NCBI GenBank assembly: GCA_003132805.1
Contig: PKYW01000097.1
Location: 1-35,985 of the forward strand
DNA from: Candidatus Dormiibacterota bacterium
GTDB taxonomy: Bacteria > Chloroflexota > Dormibacteria > Aeolococcales > Aeolococcaceae
Direction of reading: 5' to 3'
DNA: 35,985 nucleotides
Below, piece by piece: positions 1 to 8,639 of the stretch. Every line of letters starts with the position of its first letter. Positions within the stretch are counted from its first letter, which is position 1. Below the pieces are notes generated by a model. It ran no database searches. It saw only the letters and a list, made by a program, of their open reading frames with translations, and was not told the DNA's origin. The translations under genes were made by a program, and so were the position numbers.

Positions 1-67
1 CGAATCCCTCTCCCTCCGCCAACGCGCGGGCCGTCGAGATCGCGTCACCCTAGGCAGGACAACCCAG

Positions 68-97
68 TTGACACCTCACCTCGTCTGAACCTAGGAT
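68..97 (+). promoter_or_regulatory. sigma70-type promoter of the amide catabolic operon
   Basis: A perfect -35 hexamer TTGACA (68-73) is followed after 18 nt by TAGGAT (92-97), a good -10. Transcription would start near 104, about 40 nt before the GTG start of the permease gene. This is the best -35/-10 pair I found in the window and fits one promoter driving 145-5827. Confidence 0.75.
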
Positions 98-124
98 GGC
101 CGCGCGGCCTGCTGGCCTGACCAG
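98..124. promoter_or_regulatory. candidate operator palindromes at the operon start point
   Basis: Directly after the -10 is a perfect 12-bp palindrome GGCCGCGCGGCC (98-109). It is followed by the imperfect dyad CTGG-N5-CCAG (112-124). Both lie at or just after the predicted transcription start, where a repressor would block the operon. The obvious candidate binder is the GntR/FCD regulator at 5834-6601, whose family often recognises short TGG...CCA-like dyads. Binding is inferred only. Confidence 0.35.
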
Positions 125-144
125 TAGAAGGAGGGCATCCCCTC

Positions 145-1608
145 GTGATTGAGGCAACTCACCAAGAGAGTCGAAGGGGTCTGCTGGCCGGGGCCATCGG
201 ATTCGGTGGCGACTTCATCGCGTCCTTGGCGTGCTCCGGGCCGACCACGGGAGTCGCGTACACCCTCGCCACGTTGCTGGCCATCTCCGGCCTGGCCTCC
301 CCACTGGTGGTCCTCACCGGCGGGATCGTCGTCCTCCTCGTCGCCGTCGGCTACGCCCGCCTGAACCGGTGGCGCGCCGACGCCGGCGCTCCGTACATCT
401 GGGTTGGGCGCACGATCGCACCACCAATCGGCTTCGCCGTCGGCATGCTCGCAATCGCCATCGGATTTCTTGTCAATATTGGCAACATCACCCTGGCCGG
501 GAGCTACCTCCTCAGCATCGTCAGCCCGGGAACGGCCTTTCCCGGGATCGTCATCTGGATCGTTGCCAGCCTCTACATGGCAGCCGTCATCTTCCTGGCC
601 GTCCGCGGGATCCGGCCCTCGATCCGCGTGCAGACGACCATCCTGATCGCCGAGTACGCGATCGTCCTGTCATTCGCGATATTGGCGCTCCTGCACGAGC
701 TTGGCTCGAACGCTCCCGGTGTGTCCGCTCCCTCGCTCTCCTACTTCTCGATCGGCTCGTCACCCAACGGATGGACCGGATTCGCCACCGCCTTGGTGAT
801 CGGCGGTTTCCTCTTCGGTGGGTGGGAAGCGCCGCTGCTGTTCAGCGAGGAGTCGAAGAATCCCAACTTCAGCCCCGGCCGTGCAGCGATTGTGGGCGTG
901 ATCTCCGCGCTCGTCTGGTACCTCCTCCTCTTTGTGATCTTCCAGGGGGTTGCATCACCGGCCAACATCGAGGCCCACGGTGCGGATGTGCTCGGCTACG
1001 CAAGCACCATCCTCGCGCCTGATCCCTGGGCCCGATTCCTTCCTCTGGCCGTCTTCTCCGCCCTGTTCGCCGCAACGCAGATGCAACTCACCGAGGCAAG
1101 CCGCGTGATGTTCGCGATGGGGCAGGACCGCGTCCTGCCCGGGTTCGTCGCCAAGCTGCATCCCCGCTTTCGCACCCCCTGGGTCGCTGCCCTGATCCTC
1201 GGCATCCTCCCGCCCCTGGTCCTGATCCCGTATCTGATCAGCTCTGAGGCGATCACCGTCATCGGCGACATCGTCGGATCGGTCGGCCTCCTCTACCTCG
1301 CGATGTACACGATCATCCCGCTTGCCTGCGTGGTGTTCTTCTTCCGTGCGCTCCGCGGCAGGAGCTCCGAGGTGCCGACCATCGTGGCGACATTCATCGG
1401 CGGCGCCGCGATGCTGTTCCTGCTCGCGTGGGGCTTCCATACCCAGCCCGCTGCGGCAGCGATCGTGGGAGGGATCGCGCTCGCGATCTGTCTGATCTCT
1501 GGATTCATCGCGGCGATGTTCTCCAAGAGCGACTTCTTCCGCTCCCGGCCAATCGACCTCACTGCTGACGCGAAGCCGGCGCCGGTCGGCGCGACGAGGG
1601 AGCCTTGA
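145..1608 (+). CDS. APC-superfamily amino acid/amide permease
   Basis: The product is a 487-residue inner-membrane transporter with about 12 hydrophobic segments, the usual size of the amino acid-polyamine-organocation (APC) superfamily. A glycine-rich first segment (residues 15-40, containing GPTTGVAY) and the GGFLFGGWEAPLLFSEE stretch near residue 225 fit the substrate-binding unwound helices TM1 and TM6 of this fold. The start is GTG at 145, chosen for the strong AAGGAGGG Shine-Dalgarno at 128-135. It is the first gene of a five-gene operon; the amidase starts 10 nt after its stop. From context it probably imports the compound that the amidase and CoA ligase process. The sequence alone does not give the substrate. 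Confidence 0.85.
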   Translation: MIEATHQESRRGLLAGAIGFGGDFIASLACSGPTTGVAYTLATLLAISGLASPLVVLTGGIVVLLVAVGYARLNRWRADAGAPYIWVGRTIAPPIGFAVGMLAIAIGFLVNIGNITLAGSYLLSIVSPGTAFPGIVIWIVASLYMAAVIFLAVRGIRPSIRVQTTILIAEYAIVLSFAILALLHELGSNAPGVSAPSLSYFSIGSSPNGWTGFATALVIGGFLFGGWEAPLLFSEESKNPNFSPGRAAIVGVISALVWYLLLFVIFQGVASPANIEAHGADVLGYASTILAPDPWARFLPLAVFSALFAATQMQLTEASRVMFAMGQDRVLPGFVAKLHPRFRTPWVAALILGILPPLVLIPYLISSEAITVIGDIVGSVGLLYLAMYTIIPLACVVFFFRALRGRSSEVPTIVATFIGGAAMLFLLAWGFHTQPAAAAIVGGIALAICLISGFIAAMFSKSDFFRSRPIDLTADAKPAPVGATREP

Positions 1609-1618
1609 CGGGGCGCTG

Positions 1619-3040
1619 ATGGATAGCGTCGTCGACCTCGCCGCCAGTGTCCGCGGATCGATTCAGTCGGCAACTGCTGCCGTGAACGAGTGCCGCGCCG
1701 CAGTCGTCCGTGACAACCCTGACATCAACGCGTTTACCTTCGTCGACTGGGAACAGGCGCTTCGCGCCGCCGTTGCGATCGATTCCCAGGTCGCGGCGGG
1801 GATCGATCCCGGTCCACTCGCCGGTGTTCCATTCGGCGTCAAGGACATCGAGAACTGTGCCGGTATGCCGACGACGTTCGGTTCCATCGCATACACGGAC
1901 GCGGCGCCGGCAACGGCTGACGATCCCAATATCGCTCGGTTGCGCAACGCGGGTGCGATTCCCGTCGGCAAGACGGCCACGCCCGAGTTCGCGTTCGACT
2001 CACTCACCGACACCCCCGCATTCGGCACCACTCGGAACCCCTGGGATCTGACCAAGACCCCGGGTGGCAGCAGCGGTGGGTCAGCGGCGGCGGTCTCAGC
2101 CGGGATGGTTCCCTTCGCGACCGGCACTGATGAGGGCGGCTCAGTACGCAGTCCAGCCGCCTTCTGCGGATTGGTCGGGCTCAAGCCAACCCACGGCCTG
2201 GTGGCTCGACTCGACGGCTCTTCCGACACCAACACCATGTCCGCGCTTGCGTGCACCGTGAGCGACACAGCCCGACTGCTCGACGTCATGGCAGCGCGCG
2301 ATGACATCGACAAGATGTCGCAAAGCCGGCCCTGGCTCGGCACGATGGAAAGCCAGCTCGTGACAGCCCCTCGCGCCGGTCTTCGCGCCGCATGGTCACG
2401 AGACCTCGGCTATGCACCCGTGGAGGCGGAGGTGGCAGAGATTGCGGAACGCGCCGCGACGCAACTCGCCGAATCCGCTGGCCTGACGCTGGACCGCAGT
2501 CCCCTGACCTTCACGAATGCCAACGACGCGTGGATGCCGATCGTCACGCATCGCATTCGTGCCCGCCTGGAATACCTGGACCTGTGGCCGCAGTTCGCCG
2601 ATCAAATGGCCCGCACTCCACGTGAGTGGCTCGAACAATATGGCACGCCGACGCCGCGGCAATACGGCGAGGCACTTGCGCTGCGCGATCGTGTCGAATC
2701 CGAGGTCGCCGCGTTTTTCGCCGACCACGATCTCTTGATGACTCCCACGGTTGCGTGCGCCGCATTTGATGCTCGCGGCCCCATCCCTGCTGTGATCGAT
2801 GGCCGTGACGCCACGGCGACTGGAGCCGAGGCATTCACCATGCTCGCGAATCTCGCCTGGGTACCGGCGATCTCCATCCCCGCCGGGCTCACCTCCGCTG
2901 GACTACCGGTTGGGCTGCAGGTCGTTGGTCGTCGCTGGACGGATGCCCTGCTGCTCCAGCTGGCGCTGTGCTTGGAGCGCGCGCATCCATGGCCGTTGCA
3001 CGCCCCGATGGCCGGCCGTCGAGAGGCGCCAATCGGATGA
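1619..3040 (+). CDS. amidase signature family hydrolase
   Basis: This 473-residue protein belongs to the amidase signature (AS) family, which hydrolyses carboxamides through a Ser-cisSer-Lys triad. The whole triad is visible: Lys75 in GVPFGVKD, the cis-Ser Ser151 in PGGSSGGS, and nucleophile Ser175 in DEGGSVRSP. The downstream [10 protein letters not shown] motif is also intact. There is no signal peptide, so it should be cytoplasmic. It follows the permease by 10 nt and overlaps the thioesterase by the 4-nt ATGA, so translation is probably coupled. GatA is unlikely because no gatB or gatC is nearby and the neighbours are catabolic. The acid released is probably the substrate of the CoA ligase at 4187. 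The exact amide is unknown. Confidence 0.92.
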   Translation: MDSVVDLAASVRGSIQSATAAVNECRAAVVRDNPDINAFTFVDWEQALRAAVAIDSQVAAGIDPGPLAGVPFGVKDIENCAGMPTTFGSIAYTDAAPATADDPNIARLRNAGAIPVGKTATPEFAFDSLTDTPAFGTTRNPWDLTKTPGGSSGGSAAAVSAGMVPFATGTDEGGSVRSPAAFCGLVGLKPTHGLVARLDGSSDTNTMSALACTVSDTARLLDVMAARDDIDKMSQSRPWLGTMESQLVTAPRAGLRAAWSRDLGYAPVEAEVAEIAERAATQLAESAGLTLDRSPLTFTNANDAWMPIVTHRIRARLEYLDLWPQFADQMARTPREWLEQYGTPTPRQYGEALALRDRVESEVAAFFADHDLLMTPTVACAAFDARGPIPAVIDGRDATATGAEAFTMLANLAWVPAISIPAGLTSAGLPVGLQVVGRRWTDALLLQLALCLERAHPWPLHAPMAGRREAPIG

Positions 3041-3432
3041 CTGAGCTCGCATTGGGCGCTGATGGACGGTCGGCCACCCTCACTCGTGTCGTCACCGCGA
3101 ATGACACCGCCGCGACGTTCGGACCGGACTTCCCGGCCGCGGCGTCGACGCCCTTCGTGCTCGGCCTGGCCGAAGTTGCCTGCCACAGCGCCATTGCCGC
3201 GCGTCTCAACGCCGGGGAGATCACCGTTGGGATGCGCGCGCTCATCGAGCACCTCCTGCCGAGTCGTGTGGGGACGTCGCTCGCGGCCAGGGCTCGGCTG
3301 ATTCGCAGGACGCGCAACCGTCTCTACTTTCACGTCGAGGTCTCGGACGGCGATGTGATTGTGGCTCGCGTCAATCACGTTCGCGCGGTCGTGGACCGTG
3401 CCCGCCTACAAATGAGGATCGAAGCCACATGA
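3037..3432 (+). CDS. FlK-like hot-dog acyl-CoA thioesterase
   Basis: A 131-residue single hot-dog domain resembling the fluoroacetyl-CoA thioesterase FlK family. Thr38, Glu46, Gly65 and His72 line up with FlK Thr42, Glu50, Gly69 and His76 with a constant offset of four residues, so the catalytic geometry looks preserved. The start is the ATG at 3037 within an ATGA overlap with the amidase stop. An in-frame start at 2968 would give a basic extension that lies inside the amidase coding region and is unlike the family. The stop again overlaps the next gene by ATGA. In this operon it may release a product acid or clear a dead-end acyl-CoA. FlK relatives act on many small acyl-CoAs, so fluoroacetate specificity should not be assumed. 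Confidence 0.78.
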   Translation: MTELALGADGRSATLTRVVTANDTAATFGPDFPAAASTPFVLGLAEVACHSAIAARLNAGEITVGMRALIEHLLPSRVGTSLAARARLIRRTRNRLYFHVEVSDGDVIVARVNHVRAVVDRARLQMRIEAT

Positions 3433-4184
3433 GCACCGTGACGAGCACCACCGAGGATGGCATCGCGGTCATCACGCTGAACCGCCCCCACGTCCTCAAC
3501 GCGATGAACGTCGATCTGCTTAACAACCTGTGTGGTGCGCTCCGCGAGGTGGCCGATGCGCGCGCCATTCTCATCCAGGGCGCGGGGCGCGCGTTCTGTG
3601 CCGGCGAAGATTTGCGAGAGACCCTCGCGCCGGAGACCGGAACACCCGAGGAGCTCCGGGTCGCGCTGGAGCTCCTCCAGGAAATCACGCGTCTCATCAC
3701 CGCTTTTCCCGGACCCGTGATCGCAGCTGTGCATGGCTACGCGATCGGGGGAGGCGCGGAGCTCGCACTCGCCGCCGACTTCGTGATCTGCAGTCCAGGG
3801 ACGCGCTTTCGCTTTCCGGAGGTTGCCATCGGCCACGCCGTCACCGGCGGCATCTCTGCCCGTCTCCCTGCGCTGATCGGTCTAGCACGCGCCAAGCAGT
3901 TGCTCTTGACCTCGCGTTGGGTCGACGCAGAGGAGGCGCTGCGGATCGGGATGATCGCGGAGCTCGCTGACGATCCGCAGGTGCGCGCCGTCGAGCTCGC
4001 CCAGGAGCTGGCCACCTACGGCCCGCGGTCGATGCGAGCGACCAAGCTCGCCCTTGAGTCGGCGGCGCAACCCACCCAGGAAACGGCGCTCCGCTGGGAG
4101 GTCGATGCGGCCCTCTTCTGCTTCTCGGCGCCCGAGGCCGCTGATGCCTTTCGCCGGTTCCAGGAACCCACAAACCCAAGCTAG
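3429..4184 (+). CDS. enoyl-CoA hydratase/isomerase (crotonase) family protein
   Basis: A 251-residue crotonase-fold enzyme of normal length. The oxyanion-hole segments AGRAFCAGEDL (about 52-62) and GYAIGGGAELAL (about 103-114) are intact. Both acids used by true hydratases are present: Glu111 and Glu131, spaced 20 residues apart as Glu144 and Glu164 are in rat enoyl-CoA hydratase. Hydration of a 2-enoyl-CoA is therefore plausible, unlike family members that lack one Glu. It overlaps the thioesterase by ATGA and is followed after 2 nt by the CoA ligase. In the inferred pathway it acts on the CoA ester made by that ligase. Isomerase or dehalogenase activity cannot be excluded. Confidence 0.88.
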   Translation: MSTVTSTTEDGIAVITLNRPHVLNAMNVDLLNNLCGALREVADARAILIQGAGRAFCAGEDLRETLAPETGTPEELRVALELLQEITRLITAFPGPVIAAVHGYAIGGGAELALAADFVICSPGTRFRFPEVAIGHAVTGGISARLPALIGLARAKQLLLTSRWVDAEEALRIGMIAELADDPQVRAVELAQELATYGPRSMRATKLALESAAQPTQETALRWEVDAALFCFSAPEAADAFRRFQEPTNPS

Positions 4185-4186
4185 CG

Positions 4187-5827
4187 ATGGACGCCGCACG
4201 CAACCTGCAGGCACTGACTGACGACAGTCCGCTCGTGGCCACCTCACGACCGCCGTTGCCACATCTGGACCTGAGCCTCAACTCCGCATTGACACGCGCT
4301 GCCACCCTCTGGCCGGATCGCACCTTTCTCAAGATCGCAGGACAGGACGTCAGCTTCGTCGAGTTCGAACGAAGCATCGGCCGGCTCGCGGGCGGATTGG
4401 AGCGCATGGGACTGCGTCGCGGCGATCGCCTCTGTGTCTTCATGAACAACTCGCTCGCCTGCGTGGAGACGTGGTTCGCCGCGAACCGGCTGGGTGCTGT
4501 GTGGGCGCCAATCAACACCGATTTCCGCGGAGACGCACTCCGCCGAGTCATCGAACTCGCGGATCCGCAACTCCTGATATGCGATGCGGATCTCCACGCC
4601 GTCTTCGTGGAACACATCGCCACCGGTCGTGACGTCCCACTGCTCATCAACGGTGCGGCGCCCGACGTACCCGCGGCGATGCAACTCTCACAGTGTGTGA
4701 CTGACGACCCGATTGCGGCGTCCGACGTGCGCTTCTCGGAACCCTCCGCACTCCTCTTCACATCGGGAACCACCGGTCGGTCGAAGGCCGCGTTGCTGTC
4801 GCATCGCTACTTCATCTCGCAGGCGGGAATCGCGATTCGCGACTTTGGACTGCGCGAAGACGACGTCCTCTACTGCCCGTTCCCGCTCTTCCACGCGGAT
4901 GCGACCGCGTTGACCACCATCCCCGCACTGCTCCTCGGGTGCAGCGCCGCCATAGGTCGTCGGTTCAGTGCGAGCCGTTTCTGGGCCGATGTGCGTGCAA
5001 CCGGCGCGACCGTCTTTGATTTCATGGGCGCGACCCTGACGATCCTGCAGAAGGCCGATCCGCTCCCCGACGATGCTGCCAACCCGGTGCGGCTGGCGTG
5101 GGGTGTTCCCGTTCCGGAGTGGGCGCCGGACTTCGAGCGCCGGTTTGGTCTGAAGATCCTGGAGTGCTATGGCTCGGTGGAGACGAGCATTCCTGTCACT
5201 GTTCGCCACGATCGACCCCGCGTCCCCGGCTCCTGTGGACGCGTCATCCCGGAGTTCGACCTGATCATCGCCGACGACGATGACGAGGAAGTTCGTCGAG
5301 GCAGCGTGGGAGAGATCCTCACCCGCTCCAAGATCCCTTTCACGACCTTCACCGCGTACTACGGGATGACCGATGAGACTTTTGCTGCGGGCCGGAACTG
5401 GTGGTTCCACACTGGTGACCTCGGCCGCATGGATGAGGACGGCAACGTCTCTTTCGTGGGCCGCAAGAAGGAGGCAATTCGCCGCCGCGGCGAGAACATC
5501 TCGGCGTTCGAGGTCGAGGAGGGAATCCTTCGCCACCCCGATGTGATCGAGTGTGCCGTCATCGGCGTGCCCTCCGAGTTGACCGAGGAGGACGTGAAGG
5601 CGTGCGTGGTCATCCGCCCGGGCTCAGACTTGACCAAGCAGGAAATCCTCACGCACTGCCGGGATGTCCTGGGTCGCTTTCAGGTGCCGCGCTACATCGA
5701 GATCATGGAGGCGCTTCCCAAGACACCGACCGGCAAGCTCGAGAAGTACCGGCTGAAGGAGGACGGCGTGAATGCGCGCACCTGGGATCGCGAAGCCGTT
5801 CCGAGCGCAGCGCATCCGAGCCGCTGA
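4187..5827 (+). CDS. AMP-forming acyl-CoA ligase, CaiC-like
   Basis: A 546-residue ANL-superfamily adenylate-forming enzyme that activates a carboxylic acid to its CoA thioester via an acyl-AMP. The ATP-binding loop FTSGTTGRSKAA lies near residue 190, the hinge region GDLGRMDEDGNVSFVGRKK near 409-427, and the catalytic lysine in TPTGKLEKYRLK near 517. Overall it resembles the crotonobetaine/carnitine CoA-ligase (CaiC) branch rather than long-chain FadD, an impression I could not test by alignment. It is the last gene of the operon; its stop faces the stop of the convergent GntR gene only 6 nt away. It most likely activates the acid released by the amidase. Confidence 0.9.
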   Translation: MDAARNLQALTDDSPLVATSRPPLPHLDLSLNSALTRAATLWPDRTFLKIAGQDVSFVEFERSIGRLAGGLERMGLRRGDRLCVFMNNSLACVETWFAANRLGAVWAPINTDFRGDALRRVIELADPQLLICDADLHAVFVEHIATGRDVPLLINGAAPDVPAAMQLSQCVTDDPIAASDVRFSEPSALLFTSGTTGRSKAALLSHRYFISQAGIAIRDFGLREDDVLYCPFPLFHADATALTTIPALLLGCSAAIGRRFSASRFWADVRATGATVFDFMGATLTILQKADPLPDDAANPVRLAWGVPVPEWAPDFERRFGLKILECYGSVETSIPVTVRHDRPRVPGSCGRVIPEFDLIIADDDDEEVRRGSVGEILTRSKIPFTTFTAYYGMTDETFAAGRNWWFHTGDLGRMDEDGNVSFVGRKKEAIRRRGENISAFEVEEGILRHPDVIECAVIGVPSELTEEDVKACVVIRPGSDLTKQEILTHCRDVLGRFQVPRYIEIMEALPKTPTGKLEKYRLKEDGVNARTWDREAVPSAAHPSR

Positions 5828-5833
5828 CCGACT

Positions 5834-6601
5834 TCAGATCGCGGTCAGATCTCTGTTCGCGAACGCGAGTAACTCGTCCGCTTCTTCCGGATCGACGTAC
5901 GGGCCGTAGTACTCGGCGAGATCCAACCTCGCGAGATGCGCTGCCTCGACAGCCTCTTGTTTCTTGATCATGGCCAGCACTCGCCCATGCCGCCTGCAGG
6001 AATCCGCTTGCAGCTCTGCGAGATCCGACGATCTGGCGAGCTTTTCACCGATCAGTCCGAGCACCAGCCCCCGGGCAACCTCGTTGCAGACCCGAATGAG
6101 CTGGTTGCCGCTCGCTTCGGCGATGACCTGGTGAAACTCGACATCGGCCTGTCCGAAAACCTCCTGGTCACCTCCCACCAGCCGGCGCATCAGATCATGC
6201 GCCTTCTTGATGCGCCGCAGGTGCTCGTCCTGCCGGTGGAGCGCCGCCAGATACGTCGCCGATCCCTCGATGACCATACGGAAGACGATCAGCTCATGAA
6301 GTCGCAGGCGTTCCAGTCGCACCAGTGCTGTGAACGATCGCTGCAGCATGCCCGAAGAAAACGATTGGACCTCGGCGCCACCGGACGGATCCCCGGGCCG
6401 CGACCGGAGTAAGCCGGAGCTCTGCAGATCGCGGAGCGCCTCACGAACGGACGCCCTGCTGACGCCAAACTGGACGACCAGCTCACGTTCGGACGGCAAG
6501 CGCTGGCCCGGCGCGACATCGCCGCTGTAGATCGCTTCCTCGATCTGCCGCACGATGGACTCGTGAGTCCGAACCGGCTTGACGGGTTGGAACTGGGGCA
6601 T
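5834..6601 (-). CDS. GntR-family transcriptional regulator, FadR/FCD type
   Basis: A 255-residue regulator. Residues 12-75 form the GntR winged helix-turn-helix (GQRLPSERELVVQFGVSRASVREAL). Residues about 95-225 form an all-helical FCD effector domain. The usual FCD metal ligand set can be assigned as Asp153, His157, His205 and His222, so a small carboxylate ligand sensed through a bound metal is likely. The ATG at 6601 has a weak GAGG upstream. The gene converges on the CoA-ligase gene and is the only regulator near the amide operon, so it is the natural candidate to control it, probably as a repressor released by a pathway acid. That link is inferred from position. Confidence 0.88.
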   Translation of the reverse strand: MPQFQPVKPVRTHESIVRQIEEAIYSGDVAPGQRLPSERELVVQFGVSRASVREALRDLQSSGLLRSRPGDPSGGAEVQSFSSGMLQRSFTALVRLERLRLHELIVFRMVIEGSATYLAALHRQDEHLRRIKKAHDLMRRLVGGDQEVFGQADVEFHQVIAEASGNQLIRVCNEVARGLVLGLIGEKLARSSDLAELQADSCRRHGRVLAMIKKQEAVEAAHLARLDLAEYYGPYVDPEEADELLAFANRDLTAI

Positions 6602-6666
6602 CCTGGCCTCGCTGATCGCCGAAGATGAGCGCCATGCTCAAGGCCGGTGGTATTTCGTTCTATGAC

Positions 6667-6690
6667 ACGAGTCTAACGGGCTGTACTCGT
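6667..6690. promoter_or_regulatory. inverted repeat between divergent gntR and protease genes
   Basis: ACGAGT (6667-6672) and ACTCGT (6685-6690) form an exact 6-bp dyad with an 18-bp centre spacing, suited to a dimeric regulator binding two turns of DNA. It sits in the roughly 200-bp divergent region 6602-6802. It could serve gntR autoregulation or the protease gene. Short dyads arise by chance, so confidence is low. I see no clear promoter for the protease in the rest of this region. Confidence 0.25.
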
Positions 6691-6802
6691 TATCTCCGAT
6701 TGCGAGTCGGTGAGGACAGTCGGAAACGACCTCGATCGCGTCCGACTCTCGTGGTTGGTTGCAGGGTGGACACGGACGGAGCACCGTGCCGACAATGGGT
6801 GG

Positions 6803-8335
6803 ATGGCAGACCAACCATCGCGCGTCACGCTTCCCGGCAGCGAGCGTTCCGAGCCCGCGCATGCAGCGGTGGGACCGTGCGACCCGGCGGAGGTGGCCAC
6901 CGTCACGGTGTACCTCCGCGGACCCGGCGCGGAACCGGCCGCCGGGCAGCTCTCACGCGCGGAGTATGCGGCAATCCACGGTGCCGCCCCGGCCGATGTG
7001 GCCGCTCTCCGTCAATTTGCGGAGGCGTCCGGGCTGTCAGCTGGATTGGTCGACCTCGCGCGCCGGAGCGTCGAACTCACCGGTCGCCTGGATGCACTGG
7101 GCACCGCATTCGGCACCACGCTGATGCTGTATCGCGCTCCGGACGGCGTGGAATATCGCGGCAGGCAAGGCCCGCTCTCGGTGCCCTCCGAACTGAGCGG
7201 AGTCGTGACCGGGGTGTTCGGCATGGATGGACGGCCACAGGCACGATCGCTCTTCCGGCCTCGCGCCGATGCCCGATCGGCGTACATGCCGCCGCAGGTC
7301 GCAACCGCGTACACGTTTCCGACAGGACTGACTGGAAGTGGCGAGTGCATCGCCCTCATCGAGCTTGGCGGGGGCTTCCGGCAGACGGACCTGAGCGCGT
7401 ACTTCGCGCAGCTGGGGGTACCAGAGCCCACCGTGGTCGCGGTCCCGATCGACGGAGGGAGCAACACGCCTGGTACCGCCGATGGACCCGACGGTGAGGT
7501 GATGCTGGACATCGAGGTATCCGGGAGCATCGCCCCGGGCGCCACCATCGCGGTGTATTTCGCACCGAACACCGATCAGGGATTCATCGATGCGGTCACC
7601 AGCGCCGTTCATGACACGACCCACACGCCGTCGGTCGTCTCGATCAGCTGGGGGAGCGCGGAGAGCACATGGACGGTTCAGGCGATGAACCAGATGGAGC
7701 AGGCATTCACCGCCGCGGCCGCGATGGGTGTGACCGTCACCGTCGCAGCCGGCGACAACGGGTCGAGCGATGGCGTCACGGACGGTCTGCAGCACGTCGA
7801 CTTCCCGGCTTCCGCTCCGCACGCCCTCGGATGCGGTGGCACGCGCCTGGAGATCAAGGACGGGACCATTGCTTCGGAAACCGTGTGGAATGACGGTGCC
7901 GGGCAGGGCGCAGGCGGAGGCGGCATCAGTGACGTGTTCCCGGTGCCGGCATACCAGGACGCCGCATCGATCCCACCGTCTGCAAACCCGGGCGGCCGTG
8001 TCGGCCGAGGCGTCCCCGACGTCTGCGGTGATGCCGATCCCGATACCGGCTATACGATTCGCGTCGACGGTCAAACCATTCCCATCGGTGGGACCAGTGC
8101 CGTGGCACCGCTCTGGGCGGGGCTCATCGCGCTGCTCAATCAGGGTCTCGGGCGGCCCGTCGGCTTCCTCCAGCCCTTCCTGTACACGTCTGCGGGCGTT
8201 GCCGCACTCCACGACGTAGTGAAGGGATCGAATGGCGCGTACTCCGCTGGCCCCGGGTGGGATCCGTGCACCGGGCTCGGCTCACCAAACGGCGCCGGAC
8301 TCCTCGAGGCATTGTCCGGCACCAGCGGCTCATAG
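6803..8335 (+). CDS. S53 sedolisin-family acid protease, kumamolisin-like
   Basis: A 510-residue pro-enzyme of the serine-carboxyl (sedolisin) family. Residues about 25-150 are the pro-kumamolisin activation domain and the rest is the subtilisin-like catalytic domain. Glu232, Asp236, oxyanion Asp318 and Ser432 (GGTSAVAP) have exactly the spacing of kumamolisin Glu78, Asp82, Asp164 and Ser278. The C-terminal DVVKG...GWDPCTGLGSPNG segment matches the family's calcium site. The ATG at 6803 was chosen because homology begins soon after it; an in-frame GTG at 6710 is possible. No signal peptide is visible, as in kumamolisin itself, so the export route is unclear. Such enzymes work at low pH on proteins outside the cell. 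Confidence 0.9.
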   Translation: MADQPSRVTLPGSERSEPAHAAVGPCDPAEVATVTVYLRGPGAEPAAGQLSRAEYAAIHGAAPADVAALRQFAEASGLSAGLVDLARRSVELTGRLDALGTAFGTTLMLYRAPDGVEYRGRQGPLSVPSELSGVVTGVFGMDGRPQARSLFRPRADARSAYMPPQVATAYTFPTGLTGSGECIALIELGGGFRQTDLSAYFAQLGVPEPTVVAVPIDGGSNTPGTADGPDGEVMLDIEVSGSIAPGATIAVYFAPNTDQGFIDAVTSAVHDTTHTPSVVSISWGSAESTWTVQAMNQMEQAFTAAAAMGVTVTVAAGDNGSSDGVTDGLQHVDFPASAPHALGCGGTRLEIKDGTIASETVWNDGAGQGAGGGGISDVFPVPAYQDAASIPPSANPGGRVGRGVPDVCGDADPDTGYTIRVDGQTIPIGGTSAVAPLWAGLIALLNQGLGRPVGFLQPFLYTSAGVAALHDVVKGSNGAYSAGPGWDPCTGLGSPNGAGLLEALSGTSGS

Positions 8336-8347
8336 CAGGACGAATCA

Positions 8348-8536
8348 ATGCCCAGCGCTTCGGTCTCGATTGACACGATCCTCGAACGGCTTGCGGAGAC
8401 ACCGCGTCGTATCGCCGCACTGACTGCCGGCCTGACGTCTGCGCAACTGCACGCGTCCTTCGCGGAGCACCTGGCTCGTCATGAGCGGACCCACCTCAAG
8501 CAGTTCAAACGAATCGCCGAGCGGGTCAGCGCATAG
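8348..8536 (+). pseudogene. internally deleted DinB-like protein remnant
   Basis: A 62-codon frame with an AGGA just upstream. Its first 33 residues (ILERLAETPRRIAALTAGL) resemble the N-terminus of small DinB-like four-helix proteins, usually about 150-170 residues. The last 28 (HLARHERTHLKQFKRIAERV) resemble their C-terminal helix with the conserved His-containing ARHE-x-THLKQ motif. The metal-binding middle helices are missing, so the frame looks like the two ends of one gene joined in frame by a deletion of about 100 codons. It begins 12 nt after the protease stop. It may be a dead relic or a real micro-protein; the loss of the core suggests a relic. The family call is from memory of the pattern. 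Confidence 0.5.
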
Positions 8537-8573
8537 AACACCCGCGGGGAATATCTCGATCTGCGCTGAACCG

Positions 8574-8639
8574 GTCACGGTCTCGGCACCGTCCACGAAC
8601 GGCGGGCACGATGCGGCGCGGCGCTGTTGAGAATGAGCG
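8574..8639 (+). promoter_or_regulatory. duplicated promoter-like block, copy 1
   Basis: The pattern GTCACGG-N4-GGCACCGTCC-N4-ACGG (8574-8602) followed by GAGAAT (8629-8634) ends 5 nt before the GTG at 8640. The same words at the same spacing precede the paralogous gene at 8936. Conserved spacing up to the start codon suggests a shared leaderless promoter or operator carried along in a tandem duplication. Confidence 0.5.

Noticed and set aside
2968-3036. Upstream extension of the thioesterase to 2968
   Set aside because: The added residues lie inside the amidase coding region, are basic and low in complexity, and the ATGA overlap at 3037 is the pattern used throughout this operon.
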